A DNA stretch of 64,000 bases from assembly GCA_000974665.1 (NCBI GenBank), contig BBSY01000004.1, positions 1 to 64,000 of the forward strand, given 5' to 3'. Shown here in pieces: positions 25,010 to 32,789 of this stretch (its first letter is position 1; each line of letters starts with the position of its first letter). The notes under the pieces were generated by a model. The model did no database searches. It was not told the origin of the DNA and saw only the letters and a program-made list of their open reading frames with translations. The translations under genes and the position numbers were made by a program. This DNA is from an alpha proteobacterium U9-1i (GTDB lineage Bacteria; Pseudomonadota; Alphaproteobacteria; Caulobacterales; Aquidulcibacteraceae).

Positions 25010-25824
25010 GCTTTGATCTGCACATGCGCCGCATCGCCCTGATCGCCCTTGCCGCGAGCGCCGCTGGATGCGCCAGCAGCGATTACGGCGCGATGGCGCA
25101 CGGTCTGGCGCAGGACGCCATCGCCGCGCCTGGCGTCGCGTATGACGCTGCGCGCAGAGCAGCGGCCCCGCCTCAATTCGCGCCAGTCGGTTCGCCCGCC
25201 CACCTTACGGGCGGCGAACAACAAACCATGCCGCAGCCCGCGCCCGCCGCTTACGCCGAGCGCCGGCCAAACTCGCTCTGGCAAGCCGGCTCGCGTTCAT
25301 TCTTCAACGACCAACGCGCCTCACGCATCGGCGACATTCTCACCGTGCAGATCGAGATTTCCGACAAAGCGGAACTCTCCAACTCCTCGAACCGTTCGCG
25401 ATCCGCGTCGACATCGGCGGGCGTCAGCAATTTCTTCGGCCTGGAAGGCGGCCTTGGCCGCATCTTCGGCGCCGAATTCGATCCCGAGAACCTCATCGGC
25501 GCGGAAGCGGAATCCGATCACAACGGCCAAGGCGCCATCAACCGCGAGGAAAAGATCGAACTGACGGTCGCCGCCGTGATCGTCGATCGGCTGTCGAACG
25601 GCAATCTCGTGATCGCCGGCCGCCAAGAGGTGCGCATCAACGCCGAACTGCGCGAACTCACCGTCTCCGGCATCATCCGCCCGGAAGACATCGACGCCAA
25701 CAACACGATCGATCAAACCCAAATCGCCGAAGCCCGCATCGCCTATGGCGGACGCGGCCAGATCAGCGCCGTGCAGCGCCCGAACCTCGGCCAACGCCTC
25801 GGCGACGCGATCACGCCCTGGTAA
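25006..25824 (+). CDS. flgH: Flagellar L-ring protein FlgH
   Basis: FlgH forms the outer-membrane bushing of the flagellum. The 272-residue lipoprotein has a signal peptide ending in lipobox AAGC (LIALAASAAGCASSDYG). Its conserved body includes SLWQAGSRSFFNDQRASRIG, DILTVQIEISDKAELSN, GAINREEKIELTVAAVIVDR and GNLVIAGRQEVRINAELREL. The C-terminus SVSGIIRPEDI-like sequence and ARIAYGGRGQI are typical. The ATG overlaps the flgA stop by 4 bp. P-ring flgI is in the second flagellar block. Confidence 0.96.
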   Translation: MSFDLHMRRIALIALAASAAGCASSDYGAMAHGLAQDAIAAPGVAYDAARRAAAPPQFAPVGSPAHLTGGEQQTMPQPAPAAYAERRPNSLWQAGSRSFFNDQRASRIGDILTVQIEISDKAELSNSSNRSRSASTSAGVSNFFGLEGGLGRIFGAEFDPENLIGAEAESDHNGQGAINREEKIELTVAAVIVDRLSNGNLVIAGRQEVRINAELRELTVSGIIRPEDIDANNTIDQTQIAEARIAYGGRGQISAVQRPNLGQRLGDAITPW

Positions 25825-25838
25825 GCAGTGCGCCTCAC

Positions 25839-25982
25839 CTCCTCCTCGATGGAGGAGGTGGCCACGAAGTGGCCGGAGGAGGTGCGAGCTGGACGGACAA
25901 GGATAGCCACATGAGGCTCATCCGGAAACGTCGCGGGCCTCACCCTTCCCGCGCTTCGCGCGGCCCTCCCATCGAGGGAGGG
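25839..25982. repeat. Intergenic repeat element after flgH
   Basis: It begins CTCCTCCTCGATGGAGGAG and ends CCCTCCCATCGAGGGAGGG. The interior shares long near-identical stretches with the element at 59589-59737, including GGGCCTCACCCTTCCCGCGC and a CATGAGGCTCATC segment. It lies in the gap between two convergent genes and could also act as a transcription barrier. Confidence 0.75.
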
Positions 25983-25993
25983 CGAAGGACGAG

Positions 25994-27595
25994 CTAGTTC
26001 ACGCGTCGCTCGCGCCCGGCCCAATACGGTTCGCGCAATTCCCGTCGCAGGATCTTGCCTGACGGATTGCGCGGCAGCGGCGCTTCGCGGAAGTCCACGC
26101 TCTTCGGCGCCTTGTAGTGCGCGATGCGGTCGCGCGCGTGGGCGATGATGCTCTCGGGATCGCGCGCCGCGCCAGGCTTGGGCACCACGATCGCTTTCAC
26201 CGCCTCGCCCCATTTTTCATCCGGCACGCCAATCACCGCGACCTCCGCCACATCGGGATGGCCATGGATCGCGTTCTCGACTTCAGCCGGATACACATTC
26301 TCCGCGCCGGAGACGATCATGTCCTTGATGCGATCTTGGATGAAGAGATAGCCATCCGCGTCGAGATAGCCTGCATCGCCCGTGCGGAACCACCCGTCGC
26401 CATCGACGGACGAAGCCGTCGCCTCGGCGTTACGCCAATAGCCACGCATGTTGGCGGCAGAGCGCGTCGATACTTCGCCAATCTCGCCCGGACCAAGCAC
26501 TGCGCCGTTTTTGTCGAGAATGCGCATTTCAACACCCGGCATGGGAATGCCGGCTGAGCGCATGCGGTCGTTGCCGTTCGGATCGTGATCGGAAGGCGGC
26601 AAATAAGAGATCGTGCCGGTTGTCTCCGTCAGCCCGTATTGCTGGCAGAAATCGCAACCAAACACCTCCATGCACTCGCGCAGCAGCGCGAGCGGAATGG
26701 GCGATGCGCCGTAAAGCACCGTCTTGAGCTTTGAAAAGTCCGCGCTGCGCGCTTGCGGCCAGCGCACCATGAATTGCAGCGCCGCCGGCACCAGAAACAT
26801 TTTTGCGACGCCGTGCTTCACCACCACGTCGAGCACCTGATCGGGGATGAATTCGCGCGTCACCACATTGGTGACGGCGTTGATGAACCCCACCAATCCC
26901 CACCCCGTCCCGCCAATGTGCGCGCATGGCATGGCGACGAGATTGACGTCGCCAACCTCCCACTCGTTCCAGCCCATCCGCGCGCGCGCCAAATCCGCAC
27001 GCGACCGCAGCAGATTCGCGCTCGACAGCATCACACCCTTCGGACGCCCCGTCGTGCCCGACGTGTAAAGCAACAGCGCCGTCGCATCGCCGTCGATCGC
27101 CACACGCGGATCGGCTTCCGATTGCTTGAAACGCCAAGCCTCAAACACCGGATGATCATGCTCGCCCGCATCCATCGCGATGATGGAAACCGGATGCCCG
27201 ACCTCCGCCAGCGCCTTGCCAGCGCAATCGAGCGTCCAACTTTCGGCAAACAACAGCTTCGACTGGGAATCGTTGATGATGTGCGCCACCTCGCCCGGCG
27301 CCAGCCGCCACCCGATCGGCGCAATCACTGCGCCCGCCTTCGAGACGCCCAGCACCAGTTCGAAATAAAGGTCGCTGTTCTTGCCGAGGTACGCGACGCA
27401 CTCGCCAGGCTTGACGCCCGCGGCGATCAAGGCGTTGGCGATCTTATTGCTGCGGCGGTCAAGCTCCGCATACGTCGTCCGCCGGCCTTCAAAATCCTGC
27501 GCCACGATGTGCCCGCGCACGCGCGCATGGTGACGCACGACATCGCCCAAGCTGTGCAGCAGGTCGAATTCTTCCGGTGCAACGGATGCAGGCAT
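25994..27595 (-). CDS. Fatty-acid/acyl-CoA synthetase (AMP-dependent)
   Basis: An ANL-superfamily ligase of 533 residues that activates a carboxylic acid with ATP and CoA. The P-loop motif is LLYTSGTTGRPKGVMLS near residue 165-185. Other motifs are QQYGLTETTGTISYLP near 310, GWFRTGDAGYLDADGYLFI near 390, and the catalytic lysine loop LPRNPSGKILRREL near 515. The start MPASVAPEEFDLL is preceded by GGAGG at ideal spacing. It stands alone on the minus strand, downstream of a terminator for the preceding gene. Substrate chain length cannot be read from the sequence. Confidence 0.92.
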   Translation of the reverse strand: MPASVAPEEFDLLHSLGDVVRHHARVRGHIVAQDFEGRRTTYAELDRRSNKIANALIAAGVKPGECVAYLGKNSDLYFELVLGVSKAGAVIAPIGWRLAPGEVAHIINDSQSKLLFAESWTLDCAGKALAEVGHPVSIIAMDAGEHDHPVFEAWRFKQSEADPRVAIDGDATALLLYTSGTTGRPKGVMLSSANLLRSRADLARARMGWNEWEVGDVNLVAMPCAHIGGTGWGLVGFINAVTNVVTREFIPDQVLDVVVKHGVAKMFLVPAALQFMVRWPQARSADFSKLKTVLYGASPIPLALLRECMEVFGCDFCQQYGLTETTGTISYLPPSDHDPNGNDRMRSAGIPMPGVEMRILDKNGAVLGPGEIGEVSTRSAANMRGYWRNAEATASSVDGDGWFRTGDAGYLDADGYLFIQDRIKDMIVSGAENVYPAEVENAIHGHPDVAEVAVIGVPDEKWGEAVKAIVVPKPGAARDPESIIAHARDRIAHYKAPKSVDFREAPLPRNPSGKILRRELREPYWAGRERRVN

Positions 27596-27646
27596 TCTTT
27601 TTCCTCCGGACGTTACGTTACCTGTGGGGTAAGCGCGCACAAGCAA

Positions 27647-27679
27647 AAGGAGCGCGCGAGGTTTCCCCGCGCGCTCCTT
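27647..27679 (-). terminator. Intrinsic terminator of the gene at 27688-28680
   Basis: A 12-bp perfect stem AAGGAGCGCGCG/CGCGCGCTCCTT with a 9-base loop lies just past the stop codon. On the minus strand it runs into CCTTTTGCTT, a short T-run. Confidence 0.8.
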
Positions 27680-27687
27680 CCGTGACG

Positions 27688-28680
27688 TCACCAGCCCGCG
27701 GCATTCGCAAGTGCGAGAGCCAAATGGTCGGCCTTCGACCCGCGCACACGCGCACCGTGAAACTCCAAATGATCGCGGATGCGCACCCAGAGCTCTGAGC
27801 TGATGTCGGCATTGGCGTGGCCGCGCACTTCACCAACGACCCAAAGGCCGGTGTGATCGCGCACGATCTCGACCACCGCCGGCTCTTTGCCAACCACCTC
27901 GTAGTACGCAGCCCGACCGCGCAGCAGCAGCGGGATGCGGCCCTTGAGGCAGTTTTCAAAGCGCAGGGCAGCGCGCTCGATTTGCGTCACCGTCGCCAGC
28001 GGCACAAACCAATCGGTTCCCGGCACCGGCGGCGGCGCGAGCTGCTCCAAGCCGATCTCTTCGATCAACATCCGGAACAGCCCTTGCGCCGAACGCGCGC
28101 GCTCCAAACGGTCGGCCAGACGCTCGAGCAGATGCTCTTCGCGCCCCACTGCCCGCTTGGCGCCACGCGCCACCAACTCGGCCAGATGCGGCCCCGTCAG
28201 TTGCGCAACGATGCGCGTGCGGCGGAACGCCGGCGGCAAAGCCGCGAGCGTGAGGATCAAGCCGCGATGGATGCGCGCTGCGTGGCGCAACACCTTCGCA
28301 CCTTCCGGCTCCGCAAGCAGATCGACGAGCCCGCGCAATTCGGCGGCGCTGAAATCGCCGTCGAGCTTGCGCAACGCCTCAACGAAACCAGCCGGAGCGT
28401 TCGGCAGATAAGCTTGCGCCAAACGCTTCAGAGACCACGTCTCCAGAGCTTCCGCGAACGCCGCCATCTCCCGCCCGCCAACAGGCGCCGTCAGCCGCGC
28501 GGCGATTAAGCACGCGAGGCGGCGGCGCGCCGGCTCGGCGGCGAAGTACGGAGCATGCGGACGCGGCCACACGCGCGCGATCGCAGGCGCAAGCGCGCCG
28601 GCGTCGGCGACGAGTGCTGCACTCGGCGCATAACGATCGGCGCGCGCGGGACGCGGCGCCAATTCAACAATGGCAGGCAT
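27688..28680 (-). CDS. Uncharacterised protein with NC/RG..N motif (PcfJ-like?), paralogue of 37978-38877
   Basis: This 330-residue soluble protein has no signal peptide or membrane segment. Residues 1-215 are mostly helical with many Arg/Leu/Ala. The last 110 residues carry FENCLKGR, then RAAYYEVVG, VVEIVRD and GEVRGHANADI. The same order of elements (F-x-N-C, A-[AH]-[YF]-[YF], R-G-x-x-N-A) occurs in the protein at 37978-38877, so the two are distant paralogues. The layout recalls the HCV...N pattern of PcfJ-like domains, but I cannot confirm this. A strong ribosome site (CAGGAGA) precedes the ATG, and it has its own terminator. Confidence 0.7.
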   Translation of the reverse strand: MPAIVELAPRPARADRYAPSAALVADAGALAPAIARVWPRPHAPYFAAEPARRRLACLIAARLTAPVGGREMAAFAEALETWSLKRLAQAYLPNAPAGFVEALRKLDGDFSAAELRGLVDLLAEPEGAKVLRHAARIHRGLILTLAALPPAFRRTRIVAQLTGPHLAELVARGAKRAVGREEHLLERLADRLERARSAQGLFRMLIEEIGLEQLAPPPVPGTDWFVPLATVTQIERAALRFENCLKGRIPLLLRGRAAYYEVVGKEPAVVEIVRDHTGLWVVGEVRGHANADISSELWVRIRDHLEFHGARVRGSKADHLALALANAAGW

Positions 28681-28909
28681 TCTCCTGTTCTCCGATCGAT
28701 GGCGCTTGGCCCCGATCGGCGAGAGTCAGAAACGACCTCTTCGACCGGGCGCTAAGCGCCGGTGGTAGGGAGCGCTGTCGCGCAACTCCGTCGAAGCTGA
28801 TGGTCGTTCTTCATTCAGGTTCTCTCGTTCAGCGCAGGGAACATCCCCGCGACGCCGGCTCCATTGCCGGCGCTTTCAGTCGAAAATTTGGCAAAGCGCG
28901 TGCGCGCGG

Positions 28910-29368
28910 TCAACCAAGTCCGATACCGCGCGCCATCAAGGACGCGAACAATAGCAACAGCGCAACACCGTGCACTTCAAACATGACGATGCGGCGCGCG
29001 CTTTTCACTTCCGCCTCCGGCGCGATGAAATGCGCATCGGCATTGGCGGCTTTGAGCCAGCGAAGGAAGGTGCGCGTCGGCGCGATGGAGATTAGGCCGA
29101 TGATCGCAAAGGTCGCCATCTTCGCCCAGAAAAACGGCTCGGCCTGATAATAGCCCCACCCTTTCGCGCCCCACACCACACGCGAGATGCCGGCCAGAAT
29201 AAGCAGAACCGAAGAGCCGCCATAAAACGCGTCGACGCGCACCAAGAGCCGCGCTGTTTGCGCGTTCACCGGCAAACGCAGAATGAACAGCTCGGTGACA
29301 ACCGCGCCAACCAGCACAAACGCAAACAGAAAATGGAGCCAAGCGAGGCCAGCGTCATGAAGCAGCAT
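28910..29368 (-). CDS. DUF2214 family membrane protein
   Basis: A 152-residue inner-membrane protein with four predicted helices: about residues 8-28 (LHFLFAFVLVGAVVTELFIL), 48-66 (GGSSVLLILAGISRVVWG), 82-98 (FWAKMATFAIIGLISIAP), and 127-145. The GxxRxxWGAKGWxYY segment and FWAKMATFAIIGLISI match the DUF2214 family. Function is unknown. It stands alone; the 230 bp upstream hold only a small GCCGGC dyad near 28855-28873 and no gene I can support. Confidence 0.8.
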   Translation of the reverse strand: MLLHDAGLAWLHFLFAFVLVGAVVTELFILRLPVNAQTARLLVRVDAFYGGSSVLLILAGISRVVWGAKGWGYYQAEPFFWAKMATFAIIGLISIAPTRTFLRWLKAANADAHFIAPEAEVKSARRIVMFEVHGVALLLLFASLMARGIGLG

Positions 29369-29438
29369 GGGCGCATTTCAGCATGCGGGCGTGGGTGTAG
29401 CAACGAAACCTGAAGTCATTGAAACGCGACGCCTGCCA

Positions 29439-29561
29439 CCCCTCCTCCCTGGAGGGGAGGAGGTAAGGAGGAGGGTGAGCAGGCGCGTCCAACGTTGCTA
29501 TGGCGGTGCGCCCGAAGCGCCGCGCTCTCACCCCTCCCTGCCCTCCCCCTCCAGGGGAGGG
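29439..29561. repeat. Intergenic repeat element between DUF2214 and dksA regions
   Basis: Its ends are CCCCTCCTCCCTGGAGGGG and CCCTCCCCCTCCAGGGGAGG, each palindromic. The inner sequence differs from the other copies, so this is a divergent member or a separate subfamily. It occupies much of the 331-bp gene-free gap 29369-29700; no coding sequence is supported there. Confidence 0.6.
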
Positions 29562-29651
29562 TTCCTCGCGTTTGATTTTTCGCGCGTCTGCAGCGCATGC
29601 TGCTCGAAGCGAGACCCAACGCCAGAGCAACAAAGGCCGGCTCCGGCAACC

Positions 29652-29696
29652 GGCGCGGCTTAACATGAAAGCTAGGCGACACAGCTAAGCCGCGCC
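29652..29696 (-). terminator. Long inverted repeat just downstream of dksA
   Basis: The arms GGCGCGGCTTA and TAAGCCGCGCC are perfect 11-bp complements, with an inner AGCT dyad. It begins 5 bp past the dksA stop. There is no clear T-run, so termination is inferred from position. Confidence 0.45.
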
Positions 29697-29700
29697 AAAA

Positions 29701-30114
29701 TCAATCGTCGCGGTGTACGCGCTCGCGGCGCTCGTGGCGCTCTTGGGCTTCCAACGACAAGGTCGCGATCGGCCGCGCTTCCAAACGCGAGAGCGCGATG
29801 GGCTCGCCGGTTTCTTCGCAATAGCCGTAGGAGCCGTCGTCGATGCGACGGATGGCGTCGTCGATCTTCGAGATCAATTTGCGCTGGCGATCCCGCGTGC
29901 GCAGCTCGGTGGCGCGATCGGTCTCGCTCGACGCGCGGTCGGCGATGTCCGGTTCGGCGACGGTATCTTGTTGGAGGGCGGCGATGGTGGCGCGGCTCTC
30001 CTCGATGATTTCGTCTTTCCAGGCCAGCAGCTTCTTGCGGAAATAGTCCCGCTGCCGCTCGTTCATGAACGGCTCTTTGTCGCTCGGGCGATATTCGGTC
30101 GTCTTCACGGCCAT
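29701..30114 (-). CDS. dksA: RNA polymerase-binding transcription factor DksA
   Basis: DksA binds the RNA polymerase secondary channel and works with ppGpp. The 137-residue protein has the N-terminal helix and coiled-coil tip (YFRKKLLAWKDEIIEESRAT through DIADRASSETDRATELRTRD) and a degenerate zinc-finger region YGYCEETGEPIALSRLEARP. Only one of four finger cysteines remains; this is the usual alphaproteobacterial form (ending SLEAQERHERRERVHRDD), not damage. It is a single-gene unit located next to the FliX/FlgI block. Confidence 0.95.
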   Translation of the reverse strand: MAVKTTEYRPSDKEPFMNERQRDYFRKKLLAWKDEIIEESRATIAALQQDTVAEPDIADRASSETDRATELRTRDRQRKLISKIDDAIRRIDDGSYGYCEETGEPIALSRLEARPIATLSLEAQERHERRERVHRDD

Positions 30115-30229
30115 ATCCTATTTCCCCAAGTCCCTCTTGCGCGGCGGCTTATAGCCTTCGGTTTCCGCTCCGTCCATCGAGCAAGACTGGCGCCAAACAT
30201 CGCCTGTTTTCCGGGACTTGGGTGCAGCA

Positions 30230-30646
30230 TCAGGCTACCCCGAGCGACATCTCCAGCTTCGCAAGCTCAACCGCCAGGCGCGTGTCGATCTCCAGGAGCG
30301 CCGAGTCGAGGCCGGCTTCCCCGGTCATTTCCCCGCCTCTGCGAAGCCGTTCCAGCTCAGCTTTGAGCCGTCCGGGCGCCCGGCCCGTGGCCAGTCCGCG
30401 CTGCAAATCCTCGAGCGCATCGAGCGCGGCCGTGCCCCGCCTCACCTGACGGCGGCGGCGGTCGGGATCGAGCGTTTCGGCCTGCAGCGCTAAAATCGTA
30501 TCAAGCCCAGCCACCGACTGAGCCGATGTCGCCGCTGCAGTGCGCTGTGGCGCATCGGTTGCGGGCGCAAAACCTGGCGCGGCGGTCTGGCCGGACTTCT
30601 TCGCCCCACCCGCCGATCCTACGCCGCGCGCGTTTTCGATCTTCAT
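30230..30646 (-). CDS. fliX: Flagellar assembly regulator FliX
   Basis: FliX is an alphaproteobacterial protein that links class II assembly to FlbD-dependent late flagellar transcription. The 138-residue product opens MKIENARGVGSAGGAKKSG, has a low-complexity linker, then the conserved helical core LDTILALQAETLDPDRRRRQ and VRRGTAALDALEDLQRGL. It ends with LLEIDTRLAVELAKLEMSL. It is divergent from flgI, the arrangement known from Caulobacter, with 104 bp between starts. A GTG three codons upstream is an alternative start. Confidence 0.88.
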   Translation of the reverse strand: MKIENARGVGSAGGAKKSGQTAAPGFAPATDAPQRTAAATSAQSVAGLDTILALQAETLDPDRRRRQVRRGTAALDALEDLQRGLATGRAPGRLKAELERLRRGGEMTGEAGLDSALLEIDTRLAVELAKLEMSLGVA

Positions 30647-30750
30647 GCCCGGCACTTTCTGCCGAGCCGATTTCCGAGGTCTTAACGCCGAGCAGCATTT
30701 GCAGCCCTTATTTGAACCCCCTGTTAACCGTAATCAGTGCCCAAGGGAGC

Positions 30751-31887
30751 ATGGCATTCAACTCACGCGCGGCGCGCCGGGCGCTCCTTGCGGTCGCATC
30801 AGTGCTGGCGCTGACCCCGCCGTTCACGGCGTTGCCGGCCTACGCCGAGCCGCGCATCAAGGACATCGCCGACTTTGAAGGCGTCCGCGAGAACCAACTC
30901 GTGGGCTACGGTCTCGTGGTTGGCTTGAACGGCACCGGCGACAGCCTGCGCAACTCGCCCTTCACGCGCCAATCGCTGGCCGCAATGCTGGAGCGCCTCG
31001 GCGTCAACGCCACCAACGGCAATCTCAACACCCGCAACGTCGCCGCCGTGATGGTGACGGCCAACCTCCCACCGTTTGCAAGCCAAGGCTCACGCATCGA
31101 CGTCACCGTCTCCGCTCTGGGCGACGCCCGCAGCCTCGCCGGCGGCCAGCTCCTGGTGACGCCTCTCATGGGCGCAAACCAGCAAGTGTACGCGGTGGCG
31201 CAAGGGCCGCTGGCGATCGGCGGCTTCTCCGCCGAAGGCGCTTCCGGAAGTTCAGTGACACGCGGCGTGCCAACAGCGGGTCGCATCGCTTCAGGCGCTT
31301 TGGTTGAGCAGGAAATCGCCTTCGACATCGCCAATCAGCAGGAATTGCGGTTGGCGCTGCGCAATCCGGACTTCACCACCGCCCAACGCATGGCGGCCGC
31401 CATCAACACCGCCGTCGGCGCGGACACCGCGCGTGCTTCGAACCCCGGCACGATCCTGCTGCGCCGCCCCGCCGCATATGCGGGCGACATGGTTTCGCTG
31501 ATCGGCGCGATCGAGAATTTGCAGGTCGCGGTCGATACGCCGGCGCGCATCGTCATCGACGAAGGCTCCGGCATCGTCGTGATGGGCGAGAACGTGCGCG
31601 TCTCTACCGTCGCGATCGCGCAAGGCAATCTCACCATCTCGGTGCAGGAAGATCCGTTCGTCAGTCAGCCCGCGCCGTTCAGCCGGGGCACGACGGAAGT
31701 CGTGCCAAGCTCCGGCGTCAATGTGGATGAAGAGGCTGGCGGCCTGGTCATGGTGCCGGGTGGCGTGCCGCTGCGCCAATTGGTGCACGGGCTTAACGCA
31801 CTTGGCGTCACCCCGCGCGACATGATCTCGATCCTGCAGGCGCTCAAGGCCGCTGGCGCGATCCAAGCCGACATCGAAGTAATGTGA
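30751..31887 (+). CDS. flgI: Flagellar P-ring protein FlgI
   Basis: FlgI builds the periplasmic P-ring around the rod. The 378-residue product has a signal peptide (RRALLAVASVLALTPPFTAL) ending near AYAEP. The mature protein starts RIKDIADFEGVRENQLVGYG and continues LVVGLNGTGDSLRNSPFTRQ, both hallmark segments. SGIVVMGENVRVSTVAIAQG and the C-terminal LVHGLNALGVTPRDMISILQ are also typical. The ATG at 30751 follows AAGGGAG. Its stop overlaps the start of flgJ by one base. Its chaperone FlgA is in the first block. Confidence 0.97.
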   Translation: MAFNSRAARRALLAVASVLALTPPFTALPAYAEPRIKDIADFEGVRENQLVGYGLVVGLNGTGDSLRNSPFTRQSLAAMLERLGVNATNGNLNTRNVAAVMVTANLPPFASQGSRIDVTVSALGDARSLAGGQLLVTPLMGANQQVYAVAQGPLAIGGFSAEGASGSSVTRGVPTAGRIASGALVEQEIAFDIANQQELRLALRNPDFTTAQRMAAAINTAVGADTARASNPGTILLRRPAAYAGDMVSLIGAIENLQVAVDTPARIVIDEGSGIVVMGENVRVSTVAIAQGNLTISVQEDPFVSQPAPFSRGTTEVVPSSGVNVDEEAGGLVMVPGGVPLRQLVHGLNALGVTPRDMISILQALKAAGAIQADIEVM

Positions 31888-32246
31888 TGGCTGAGTTCAA
31901 CGGCATCCCTCTTCGCGGCGCGCCGCTGCCAATGCAGCAGCCAGTGCGCACGCAGCCTCAAGTGTCTCCGGAAATCCGCCGAACCGCTGAGCAGTTCGAG
32001 TCTATGTTCTTGTCCGAGATGCTTGCGCCGATGTTCGAGAACCTCGACACCGAAGGCTTGGGCGGCGGCGGCATGGGCGAACAGATGTTTCGCCCGATGC
32101 TGGTCGAGCAATATGCCGCCGCGATCGCCCATTCCGGCGGCATCGGCCTGGCCGACAGCATCATCACCGAATTGAACCGCATGCAGGCCGCCCAAGCGGC
32201 CCAAGCGGGCGTGCAACAGGAGCCTGACGATGGCGCTGATCGCTGA
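31887..32246 (+). CDS. flgJ: Rod-binding protein FlgJ (N-terminal domain only)
   Basis: A 119-residue protein equal to the rod-binding domain of FlgJ, with the motif AEQFESMFLSEMLAPMFENL near residue 35 and MFRPMLVEQYAAAIAHSGGI near 70. It lacks the C-terminal muramidase of enterobacterial FlgJ, as is normal in alphaproteobacteria. A separate lytic enzyme must therefore open the wall; the Slt at 14622-16226 is one candidate by inference only. The start overlaps the flgI stop (TGATG), and its end overlaps the FlbY-like gene by 17 bp. Confidence 0.9.
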   Translation: MAEFNGIPLRGAPLPMQQPVRTQPQVSPEIRRTAEQFESMFLSEMLAPMFENLDTEGLGGGGMGEQMFRPMLVEQYAAAIAHSGGIGLADSIITELNRMQAAQAAQAGVQQEPDDGADR

Positions 32247-32673
32247 CGGCGCGGCCGACCGCGCCGACCAATTGCTGCTGCTGACCGAACGCCTCGGCGC
32301 GCTGGTGGCCGAGGAAACGCGCCGTATCGAAGCGCGCGAGCCGCCGCTCGCGGGCGCTGAAGCCGACGAAAAAAACCGCTTGGCCAACGCCTATCGCCTC
32401 GAATTGGCGCGCCTGAAGCAGGAGCCCGGCATGTTGGCCGACGCCCCTGAAGCGGCCCTGGCCCAATTGCGCTCGCGCACTGTGCAGCTGCAAACGGCGC
32501 TGTCGCAGCACGAAATTTCGCTCAACGCGGTAAAGCTGATCGCAGAGGGCCTGGTGGAGGCGATGGCGCAGGAATTGGTGCGCCAGCGTGGCGGCGGCGG
32601 GGTGTACGGCGCCGGTGGTGCGATCGATGCCCCGTCCAGTCCTATCTCCGCCGTGCTCGACCGCAGCGCATGA
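32230..32673 (+). CDS. flbY: FlbY/FlgN-like flagellar protein
   Basis: A 147-residue mostly helical protein with a long amphipathic helix (ADQLLLLTERLGALVAEETR), charged middle (ADEKNRLANAYRLELARLKQ), and a second helix QLQTALSQHEISLNAVKLIA. This looks like FlgN-type export chaperones and like Caulobacter FlbY, which sits in the flgI operon. The position directly after flgI-flgJ supports this. The C-terminal 25 residues are Gly/Ala/Ser-rich and probably disordered. Exact role is uncertain. Confidence 0.68.
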   Translation: MALIADGAADRADQLLLLTERLGALVAEETRRIEAREPPLAGAEADEKNRLANAYRLELARLKQEPGMLADAPEAALAQLRSRTVQLQTALSQHEISLNAVKLIAEGLVEAMAQELVRQRGGGGVYGAGGAIDAPSSPISAVLDRSA

Positions 32674-32789
32674 GCCCCGCCCGGCACGGTTAAATCGCCG
32701 CCTGCTGCGCGAACGGTTCGCCTTTCCTGTAATTTATCTTGCCGCCGCCCTATTCCAGCGGCTTTGTGTTTGTTTCTCGTGGGGGAGAA

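Noticed and set aside
29701-30114. DksA with a broken zinc finger
   Set aside because: One remaining cysteine with the rest of the sequence intact is the common alphaproteobacterial form, not a pseudogene.
30656-30750. CtrA box between fliX and flgI (TTGA ... TTAAC)
   Set aside because: The half-sites are eight rather than seven bases apart, and one half has a mismatch.
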